Origin: Cyclobacterium sp. SYSU L10401
Lineage (GTDB): Bacteria > Bacteroidota > Bacteroidia > Cytophagales > Cyclobacteriaceae
Assembly (NCBI RefSeq): GCF_010993705.1
Contig: NZ_WOFO01000018.1
Span: 1 to 35,824, forward strand
Length of the DNA stretch: 35,824 bases
Reading direction: 5' to 3'
Positions 9,630 through 17,526 of the stretch are shown here, in pieces. Position 1 is the stretch's first letter. Each line of letters starts with the position of its first letter. The notes below the pieces were generated by a model. It saw only the letters and a list, made by a program, of their open reading frames with translations. It had not been told where the DNA came from and did not search any database. The translations under genes and the position numbers were made by a program.

Positions 9630-10937
9630 ATGATCCCAATCAGCGATTCAGAAATATTAAGTGTCAAGCAAAGGTTTGGTATTATTGGCAACAGTCCCTT
9701 GCTAAACCATGCCATACAGGTAGCCATGCAGGCCTCTCCTACCGAGATGACTGTTTTGATTACGGGAGAAAGTGGTAGTGGCAAGGAATCTTTTTCCAAG
9801 ATTATCCATGCCCTCAGTAAGCGAAAACACGGTAAATTCATTGCCATAAACTGTGGGGCGATTCCTGAAGGCACCATTGACTCAGAGCTTTTTGGTCATG
9901 AAAAAGGTTCTTTTACCGGTGCTCATGAAGCCCGAAAGGGCTATTTTGAGGTCACTGACGGGGGATCCATTTTTCTGGATGAGATCGGAGAGATGCCGTT
10001 GGGCACCCAGGCCAGGCTCCTGCGGGTACTGGAAAACGGGGAATTTATCAAGGTAGGTTCCTCCAAAGTACTAAAGACTGATGTGAGGGTAATTGCTGCC
10101 ACCAATGTTAATTTGCTAAAAGCGGTGGAAAAAGGAAAGTTCAGGGAGGACCTGTATTACCGCTTAAATACCGTTCCCATATTTGTGCCTCCCTTGAGAC
10201 AGCGGGGAGAGGATATGGTATTGCTATTTCGGAAATTCACCACTGATTTTTCAGAAAAATACCAGGTCAAACCAATTGTTCTGACAGAGGAAGCAAAAAA
10301 CCTGCTGACCAGTTTTCCGTTTCCGGGAAATATCCGTCAACTCAAAAATTTAGCAGAACAAATTTCGTTACTGGAGCAGGAAAGAGAAGTAAATGCAGCC
10401 ACCCTGGATCAGTATTTGCCAAAAGAAGCCAGCAGTCTTCCGGCGTCGATTCCCGGAAAAAAGGGGCAGCAAGATAATTACACCGATTTCTCCGAAAGGG
10501 AAATCCTATACAAGGTTCTCTTTGACATGAAGAAAGACATGACGGAATTGAAGAAGCTGATCCTGGAATCCTATCATTCCGGAGGACTGGATCAGAATAT
10601 CATGAAAAAGCACCAGGATCTTTTCGAGGACATGGATGCCAGCAGGTCCTACGAAGAAAGGCCCAACCCTGCCAAAAACCTTCCAATGGTATTGGAATCA
10701 TTGTCTGAAAAAAAGGAATTTCCTCAGGAAAAGGAAACGAAAAGATACGAAGAAGATATCATTGAGGATATCATTCATGAGGAGGATGACAATTCGCTTT
10801 CTTTGGAAAAAAAGGAAAAGGAGTTGATCACCAGAGCCCTTAAGAAGCACCATAACAAGCGAAAGTATGCAGCCATGGACTTGGGTATTTCAGAGCGGAC
10901 CCTTTATCGGAAAATCAAGCAATATGATATCGAATAA
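9630..10937 (+). CDS. Sigma-54-interacting AAA+ transcriptional activator without receiver domain
   Basis: A 435-residue bacterial enhancer-binding protein. It starts almost directly with the AAA+ domain: Walker A GESGSGKE (about 46-53), sigma-54 contact loop GSFTGA (about 93-98, canonical GAFTGA with Ala to Ser), Walker B FLDEIGE (about 115-121), and REDLYYRLNTVPI near 175. A Fis-type helix-turn-helix closes the protein (about 395-435, ending SERTLYRKIKQYDIE). No N-terminal REC, GAF or PAS domain is present, so activity is probably set by concentration or a partner protein. A long charged linker (about 270-390) separates AAA+ and HTH. It lies between miaB and lptE, overlapping lptE by 14 bp. 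Target genes cannot be inferred. Confidence 0.92.
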   Translation: MIPISDSEILSVKQRFGIIGNSPLLNHAIQVAMQASPTEMTVLITGESGSGKESFSKIIHALSKRKHGKFIAINCGAIPEGTIDSELFGHEKGSFTGAHEARKGYFEVTDGGSIFLDEIGEMPLGTQARLLRVLENGEFIKVGSSKVLKTDVRVIAATNVNLLKAVEKGKFREDLYYRLNTVPIFVPPLRQRGEDMVLLFRKFTTDFSEKYQVKPIVLTEEAKNLLTSFPFPGNIRQLKNLAEQISLLEQEREVNAATLDQYLPKEASSLPASIPGKKGQQDNYTDFSEREILYKVLFDMKKDMTELKKLILESYHSGGLDQNIMKKHQDLFEDMDASRSYEERPNPAKNLPMVLESLSEKKEFPQEKETKRYEEDIIEDIIHEEDDNSLSLEKKEKELITRALKKHHNKRKYAAMDLGISERTLYRKIKQYDIE

Positions 10938-11460
10938 ATTCCCCGCTGCCCTTCTCCTGCTGGTTTTCCTGTGCCTTAGCGGCTGTAAAATTGAATACAG
11001 CTTTACCGGAACCACCATAGACTATAATGTAACCCAGTCCTTTTCCGTCGCCAATTTCTTTAACGATTCCGGAGGTGGTCCTGCAAACATGGGACAATTG
11101 TTTACGGAAGAACTCAAGGATTATTTTCAAAGAAATACCCAGTTGGAGTTGATCCAGAATGGTGGGGATTTGCAGCTATCAGGGGCGATTACCACCTACT
11201 CCATCACCCCACAAGCGACTGTGTCCAACCCCAACAGCAATCAACCCGACCGGGCAGGTCAAATGCGCATCACCATAGGTGTAGAAGTAGACTATGTTAA
11301 CCTGAGCAATGAGGAGGAAAATTCCAAACGCAACTTCTCCTTTTTCCAGGATTATGATCCCAGAAATACTTCCCTATTGCAGGTAGAAACCGAACTGGTG
11401 GAAGTGATTTTTGAAAATATCATCCAGGATGTTTTTACCTCCACAGTAGCGAATTGGTAA
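10924..11460 (+). CDS. lptE: LPS-assembly lipoprotein LptE
   Basis: A 178-residue lipoprotein of the LptE family, which plugs and helps assemble the LptD translocon delivering lipopolysaccharide to the outer leaflet. The signal peptide MISNKFPAALLLLVFLCLSGC ends in a clear lipobox (LSGC). The mature part opens with KIEYSFTGTTI, followed by the F..EL.D.FQRNT.L.L...GGDLQLSG pattern typical of Bacteroidota LptE. The start at ATG 10924 puts the signal peptide at the N-terminus; the frame is open further upstream, but that extension lies inside the activator gene and lacks export features. The 14-bp overlap with the activator suggests coupled translation. A 42-bp gap separates it from the next gene. 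Confidence 0.88.
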   Translation: MISNKFPAALLLLVFLCLSGCKIEYSFTGTTIDYNVTQSFSVANFFNDSGGGPANMGQLFTEELKDYFQRNTQLELIQNGGDLQLSGAITTYSITPQATVSNPNSNQPDRAGQMRITIGVEVDYVNLSNEEENSKRNFSFFQDYDPRNTSLLQVETELVEVIFENIIQDVFTSTVANW

Positions 11461-11502
11461 AAAATATTTAACTTGAAGGATGTAACTTAAAAAAGAAAGG
11501 CC

Positions 11503-12354
11503 GTGAACTCCCAAGAATTTCTATCCCTGCTCCAAAATTCCGACCAATTGAATGCGGATGATTTTAAGGCTTCCCTGAAGCTTCAGGAAGAATTCCCTTA
11601 TTTTTTGATCCCAAAAATCCTCGGCGCCCGGTATGAATGGAATAACTCGGCTACTGCCTCCAACAGCTTGTTGCACTGGGCAGCTGTACTCAGTCCGGAC
11701 AGAAAAAGGCTAAAAGAGTTGGTTACAGAAAAAATAACCCTACCCGAAATCCCGGGAGAAAGCCAAAACCTGCCCCTTCCGGAGAAAAATATCCCGGACA
11801 GCAAAAAAGAGGACATTAATGATCCAAAATCAACACCAGAAATACCCAAAGCCGATGTGACTCCTGCAGCTCCTAAGGAAGAAAAGACTTCCCGGCCCAA
11901 TAGGGATGAAATTTTGAGAAGGCTGGAGGAAAACCTCAAGAAAATCAAAAAACCCGACACTGACCCAAACCGTTCGGGAATACATGAAAAAAAAAAGGAG
12001 GTAGTGGATTCTCCTCAGGAAAGTGAAAAGGAAGATTTGATTGCGAGTATCGCCCGGAAGGAAGAGCTAAGGGAGCTTGACCAGCGGAAAAAAGAGCAGC
12101 TGGACCTGATCCAAAATTTCCAGGAAAAGCCCATCAGGCTACCGAGGGAAGAGCTGGATCAGGAGGAAATCCTTCCTGATTTATCCGAAAAAAGTACCCA
12201 TTTGAATGACAATACCGTTTCAGAATCGTTTGCTAAATTGCTGGTAAAACAGAATAAGAAACAGGAAGCCATAGAAATATATAGAAAATTAATATTGAAG
12301 TTTCCAAAGAAAAAGACTTACTTTGCAGATCAAATTGAGCAATTGAAAGCATAA
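11503..12354 (+). CDS. TPR-tail protein conserved between lptE and secG, function unknown
   Basis: A 283-residue protein starting with GTG. It has an N-terminal helical module (about 1-75: MNSQEFLSLLQNSDQL, then LQEEFPYFLIPKILGAR), a long low-complexity middle rich in Pro, Lys and Glu (about 85-215, probably disordered), and one C-terminal TPR-like helix pair (about 240-283: ESFAKLLVKQNKKQEAIEIY, then RKLILKFPKKKTYFADQIEQL). No signal peptide or membrane segment is seen, so it is probably cytoplasmic. secG begins 12 bp downstream. Related genes are, to my knowledge, found at this position in other Cytophagales, but the role is unknown; an adaptor at the membrane is a guess from context. Confidence 0.75.
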   Translation: MNSQEFLSLLQNSDQLNADDFKASLKLQEEFPYFLIPKILGARYEWNNSATASNSLLHWAAVLSPDRKRLKELVTEKITLPEIPGESQNLPLPEKNIPDSKKEDINDPKSTPEIPKADVTPAAPKEEKTSRPNRDEILRRLEENLKKIKKPDTDPNRSGIHEKKKEVVDSPQESEKEDLIASIARKEELRELDQRKKEQLDLIQNFQEKPIRLPREELDQEEILPDLSEKSTHLNDNTVSESFAKLLVKQNKKQEAIEIYRKLILKFPKKKTYFADQIEQLKA

Positions 12355-12366
12355 AATTATAAAAAA

Positions 12367-12735
12367 ATGTTTGTAGTACTTATCAGTGTCATCATTGTAT
12401 TGGCCATATTGTTGATTTTAGTCATTTTGGGGCAAAACTCCAAAGGGGGTGTAGGGGCCGCTTTCGGAGGTAGTGCTTCACAGGTCATGGGTGTCACCAA
12501 AACCGGTAATATCCTGGAAAAGGCTACCTGGATACTGGCCATTGCCATTTTGGTGCTTTCCCTGGGTTCTTCTGCTTTCCACCAGAGCAGCAGTCCTTCC
12601 GGCTTTACCTCTCCAAATGTAGAGAATGCCCAAAAACAAATGTTGACCCCTTCCTTTGATGATGAATCTTTATTGCCATCGGAGGGAGAAGAAGCCATTC
12701 CCGATTTGGAAAACCTACCAGATACCATTGAGTAA
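12367..12735 (+). CDS. secG: Preprotein translocase subunit SecG
   Basis: A 122-residue inner-membrane SecG, the small accessory subunit of SecYEG that aids SecA-driven export. Helix 1 is about residues 2-21 (VVLISVIIVLAILLILVIL). The conserved loop follows, QNSKGGVGAAFGGSASQVMG, matching the SecG G-x-G-x-x-F-G-G signature. Helix 2 is about 53-67 (WILAIAILVLSLG). The polar C-terminal tail is longer than in E. coli, as usual in Bacteroidota. It is the last gene of the miaB-activator-lptE-TPR-secG cluster and is followed 22 bp later by a strong terminator. Confidence 0.93.
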   Translation: MFVVLISVIIVLAILLILVILGQNSKGGVGAAFGGSASQVMGVTKTGNILEKATWILAIAILVLSLGSSAFHQSSSPSGFTSPNVENAQKQMLTPSFDDESLLPSEGEEAIPDLENLPDTIE

Positions 12736-12756
12736 AAGTAGTTTATGAAATTATAG

Positions 12757-12787
12757 AGGCCTGTTTTTAGCAAAACAGGCCTTTTTT
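12757..12787 (+). terminator. Intrinsic terminator after secG
   Basis: AGGCCTGTTTT (12757-12767) pairs perfectly with AAAACAGGCCT (12772-12782) across a TAGC loop, followed directly by a T run to 12787. It closes the miaB-secG transcription unit. Confidence 0.93.
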
Positions 12788-12894
12788 ATTTTTACCAATT
12801 TCAATTTTAAGGTCGGAAATTATTGAAGAAAAGCCGGAATATGATTAATTTAACGTTTTAACAACCATATAAACATCCACCAAATTCAATATTT

Positions 12895-13884
12895 ATGTTT
12901 GAAAATCATCTATCAATGGAAGATATCGGTGCAGACAATTGGCCTAATATCATCCTATGGGCTGCCCCTGTCATGTTTTTACTTGTATTTGTGGAGTGGG
13001 GCATCAGTTTATATCAAAAAAAAGACACTTATGATAAAAAAGATTTCCTGGCTGCTACTACCATTGGATTGGTAAACGTAGGAATCAGTGCCTTACTTAA
13101 AGTATTTACTTTTGGGGTAGCTTTGTTTTGCTGGAACCTGGTACCCTGGAAAATCCCCGCTACCGCCTGGTCATTTGTGGCCTGTTTCTTTGCCATTGAT
13201 TTCGCCCGCTATTGGGCACACCGGGTGGCGCATGAGCAGCGATTCTGGTGGGCCACGCACATTACCCACCACAATTCATCCAAATACAATTTCTCAGTTT
13301 CCTTCAGACTGGGATGGACCCAACATATTAAAATCATCTTCTTTGTACCGGTTATGCTGATGGGTTTTGATCCGTTCGTGTTTTTCATTTGCCATCAAAT
13401 CGCCGTGCTTTACCAGTTTTGGATCCATACCGAGTACATTCAAAAATTACCGCGGCCGATTGAGTTTTTCTTTACCACCCCATCACACCACAGGGTCCAT
13501 CATGCCAGCGATGCGCATTACCTGGATAAAAATTATGGGTCCACCTTCATCATTTGGGACAGGATTTTTGGCACCTTCATGCCGGAGGCAGAAAGGCCTA
13601 CCTATGGCATCACCAAGCCAGTTACATCCTATAACCCCATCTACCTTAATTTTCATGAATGGTCTGACATTGTGAAAGACCTTAAAAAAGCCAAAAACAG
13701 AAAAGAGGTGTTTCAAATATTGTTTGGCAAACCCGGGGATGAGGTGATCAAAAACAGAGAACTGAGGGAACGCGCAGAAAGACAAAGAGAGACCGCAGAT
13801 ACGGAAGTGGTTTCTTCTTCCCCCTCAGGGCCTACTCCCGTTCTGGTGAGTAATGAGAATTCCCTGTTGAAAAAAGAAGATTGA
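12895..13884 (+). CDS. Sterol desaturase / fatty acid hydroxylase-family membrane di-iron protein
   Basis: A 329-residue integral membrane protein of the fatty acid hydroxylase superfamily, which uses a His-ligated di-iron centre to hydroxylate or desaturate lipids. The histidine boxes are HRVAH (about 109-113), HITHH (about 122-126) and HHRVHH (about 198-203), with an extra HTEY near 178. Hydrophobic segments lie at about 19-40, 52-80, 90-105 and 145-172. The C-terminal 50 residues are polar and probably cytoplasmic. The substrate is unknown; Bacteroidota homologues are candidates for acting on sphingolipid, carotenoid or fatty acyl groups. ATG 12895 overlaps a perfect TAnnTTTG match (12894-12901), so ATG 12916 is a possible alternative start. 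It stands alone after the secG terminator. Confidence 0.88.
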   Translation: MFENHLSMEDIGADNWPNIILWAAPVMFLLVFVEWGISLYQKKDTYDKKDFLAATTIGLVNVGISALLKVFTFGVALFCWNLVPWKIPATAWSFVACFFAIDFARYWAHRVAHEQRFWWATHITHHNSSKYNFSVSFRLGWTQHIKIIFFVPVMLMGFDPFVFFICHQIAVLYQFWIHTEYIQKLPRPIEFFFTTPSHHRVHHASDAHYLDKNYGSTFIIWDRIFGTFMPEAERPTYGITKPVTSYNPIYLNFHEWSDIVKDLKKAKNRKEVFQILFGKPGDEVIKNRELRERAERQRETADTEVVSSSPSGPTPVLVSNENSLLKKED

Positions 13885-13913
13885 GAATAGTGTCATCAGG
13901 TTAAAATAAAACC

Positions 13914-13942
13914 AAAAAAGGAAGGAGACCCCTTCCTTTTTT
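13914..13942. terminator. Bidirectional terminator between convergent genes
   Basis: GGAAGG (13920-13925) pairs with CCTTCC (13931-13936) across AGACC, flanked by A6 (13914-13919) and a T run (13937-13943). The symmetric A/T flanks let it serve both the desaturase-family gene (+) and the convergent gene (-), whose stop codon overlaps its end. Confidence 0.88.
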
Positions 13943-14652
13943 TATGGTTCTACATGTCGGAGCAACAGGCGTTTGCTTACGGGAAGCAGGCTTTCTTCCA
14001 AAGGAATGCTGTGTTCAGCCTGTATCCGCCAGGTGGAAGGGTTGGGCAAATCCGAGAATTTTTTGATCAGGTCCATTTTTATCTTGTCATAAGTCTGAAC
14101 AAGTCCTCTTTTAACAGCAGCAATGAACTTCAGGGCTATGCCTCTGAACCGGTCCACGCTGTTTTGGAAAAGGTTGACCTGATAACGGTAAATATACACT
14201 TCTTTGGAATGGGCATATGAAAGTAAGGCATATCCCTCTCTCTGATAGATGGGAGTGAGTCCTACCGGTTCAATTTCCAGGTGACTTTCAATAAAATCAT
14301 AAATAGACTTACCCTCTTCTATTTGCTGCCTGATTTTAGGAAGGGAATAGCTGATGATATCCCCCAGCTCTTTCATGACATCATCTTCCTGCATTGTATT
14401 TTTATAGGAGATTTTCATTTTTTTCAAATCGATGCTTTCCATTTCCCGGGGGAAGGATAGTTTTAACTGATGCCGGTTTTTGTCCAGGTGACTGAGTTTC
14501 TCATAATGGGCAATCAGTTCTGATAAAGGTGGGTACAATTTTACTGCTTTAAATTTTTCTTCTACCCCTTTCAGGTAAGCCAGCAACAGGTACTTTTTGT
14601 ACTCAAAGTCTATCCAGCCTTCTGAAATCCAGTTTTCCGATAATTTTTCCAT
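13942..14652 (-). CDS. Uncharacterised soluble protein
   Basis: A 236-residue protein that I cannot assign to a family. It begins MEKLSENWISEGWIDFEYKK, has no signal peptide or membrane segment, and is rich in Lys, Glu, Leu and Tyr with helical periodicity. A middle part (about 130-180: YDFIESHLEIEPVGLTPIYQ, then REGYALLSYAHSKEVYIYRY) looks like a small alpha/beta region, and the C-terminus ends SKRLLLRHVEP. It is probably cytoplasmic. Transcription is divergent from groES across a 229-bp gap and convergent with the desaturase-family gene. The length and clean flanking terminator support a real gene. Confidence 0.75.
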   Translation of the reverse strand: MEKLSENWISEGWIDFEYKKYLLLAYLKGVEEKFKAVKLYPPLSELIAHYEKLSHLDKNRHQLKLSFPREMESIDLKKMKISYKNTMQEDDVMKELGDIISYSLPKIRQQIEEGKSIYDFIESHLEIEPVGLTPIYQREGYALLSYAHSKEVYIYRYQVNLFQNSVDRFRGIALKFIAAVKRGLVQTYDKIKMDLIKKFSDLPNPSTWRIQAEHSIPLEESLLPVSKRLLLRHVEP

Positions 14653-14881
14653 AGGTTAAAGTATTTAAATCATGAGAAAAAGTACGAAAATGTGGCATGG
14701 TATGCAATACCATTCAGCAAAAATGACAGGGTGTAAATTTCCCGGGCCTTTGCAGCCTGTCAGGTAATCCAGGGAAGTAAGACTTTATGTCAGGAAAGTG
14801 AGCATCTTCAGGATTGGCATAGAAAGTGTAAATAAGATTTTCGTATTATAGAATTCAAACTTTAAAAATAACTCAATCAAA
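14653..14881. promoter_or_regulatory. Divergent promoter region upstream of groES with a 17-bp palindrome
   Basis: This 229-bp gap must hold the groES promoter and that of the minus-strand gene. A perfect inverted repeat ATGGTAT-GCA-ATACCAT lies at 14697-14713, a plausible operator. I find no CIRCE element (TTAGCACTC-N9-GAGTGCTAA), the usual HrcA site of groE operons. No perfect TTG/TAnnTTTG promoter is visible; an AT-rich stretch at about 14825-14875 is the likely core region. Confidence 0.4.
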
Positions 14882-15160
14882 ATGTCTAAAGTTAACATCC
14901 AACCCTTAGCAGACAGGGTTTTGGTAGAACCCGCTGCTGCAGAAGAAAAAACAGCTTCAGGACTTTATATTCCTGACACTGCCAAAGAGAAACCACAAAA
15001 AGGCACTGTAGTAGCCATAGGAAATGGTAAAAAAGACGAGCCATTAACTGTCAAAGTTGGTGATACCGTTTTGTATGGCAAGTATGCAGGAACCGAGCTT
15101 TCTGTGGAGGGTGCTGATTATCTGATCATGAGAGAAGCGGATATTTTCGCTATCCTGTAA
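14882..15160 (+). CDS. groES: Co-chaperonin GroES
   Basis: A 92-residue Cpn10 of normal length. It forms the heptameric lid of the GroEL folding chamber. The N-terminal signature [20 protein letters not shown] and the mobile-loop region are present, followed by [11 protein letters not shown] and the C-terminal [13 protein letters not shown]. groEL begins 49 bp after its stop, giving the standard groESL operon. Confidence 0.97.
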   Translation: MSKVNIQPLADRVLVEPAAAEEKTASGLYIPDTAKEKPQKGTVVAIGNGKKDEPLTVKVGDTVLYGKYAGTELSVEGADYLIMREADIFAIL

Positions 15161-15206
15161 GTATCCTTTAATCAAGTTTAATTAATTCAAACGAAAAAAA
15201 GATTAA

Positions 15207-16841
<1,635 letters not shown>

Positions 16842-16864
16842 TCCACTCCATTGAATGACAATCA

Positions 16865-16895
16865 GGGGGAAGCTGCAAAAGCTTCTCCCTTTTTT
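16865..16895 (+). terminator. Intrinsic terminator after groEL
   Basis: GGGGGAAGCT (16865-16874) pairs with AGCTTCTCCC (16880-16889) with one G-U pair across a GCAAA loop, followed by T6 (16890-16895). Confidence 0.92.
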
Positions 16896-17051
16896 ATTTT
16901 AAACTAAGTAGTTAAAATTAAAGAAATAGTCTTTTGGTGCTCACTAAGTAGAATATTGCAAAATATGGGGAGAATATTTTATTACTGAAATTATAGTGTT
17001 AAATTTCTGAAAATAGTGTGTGAGAGAGATTAGATATTATTTAAAAAATCA

Positions 17052-17426
17052 ATGTACCCATTCGATTTAATTGTTTTAATTGATGATGACCCTATTAATA
17101 ATTTAATAAACAAACGGTTGATCAACAAGTTAAATCTTACCCCCAAAACCATTGAATTTTTAGAGGCCGAGCAAGCATTGGAGTACCTTAAAAATCCGGA
17201 TCTGGAGAAAAAAGTATTGATCCTTGTAGATATCAATATGCCTGTCATGAATGGCTGGGATTTTTTAAGTCAATATGTGGAACTTGAGAACGAAAGAAAT
17301 GACAGGATCATCATGCTATCCAGTTCCATAGACTTTCAGGACCGTCAAAAGTCGAAGGAGTTTCCCTTTGTAAGCGGATTTATAGAGAAACCGCTGACGC
17401 ATGAAAAACTAGAAACTTTTATTTGA
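17052..17426 (+). CDS. Single-domain response regulator (CheY-like)
   Basis: A 124-residue stand-alone receiver domain. The acidic pocket is D11-D13 (LIDDDPINN), the phospho-acceptor is D60 in ILVDINMPVMNGWDF, the switch Ser is near 90 (IIMLSSS), and the conserved Lys is 113 (GFIEKPLT). LIDDDPINNLI and MNGWDFL are typical of Bacteroidota receivers. There is no output domain and no histidine kinase in the window, so it probably acts by protein contact within a phosphorelay encoded elsewhere. It has its own 210-bp upstream gap after groEL. Confidence 0.92.
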   Translation: MYPFDLIVLIDDDPINNLINKRLINKLNLTPKTIEFLEAEQALEYLKNPDLEKKVLILVDINMPVMNGWDFLSQYVELENERNDRIIMLSSSIDFQDRQKSKEFPFVSGFIEKPLTHEKLETFI

Positions 17427-17526
17427 TTTTTGTTTGGTCAGTGTACCTTACAAATGAGATCAGAGGAGATCAGGCAATCATTATTATGGCTGTTCACCAA
17501 GGAATGATTCAATTTACTTTCCCCTG

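Noticed and set aside
10867-10923. N-terminal extension of lptE.
   Set aside because: The extension lies within the activator's HTH-coding sequence and would bury the lipoprotein signal peptide, which starts properly at 10924.
17427-17526. Possible terminator between the convergent response regulator and GH42-like genes (AATCATT at 17476 and AATGATT at 17503).
   Set aside because: The arms are only 7 bp, AT-rich and separated by 20 bp, with no T run, so it is not supported as a terminator.
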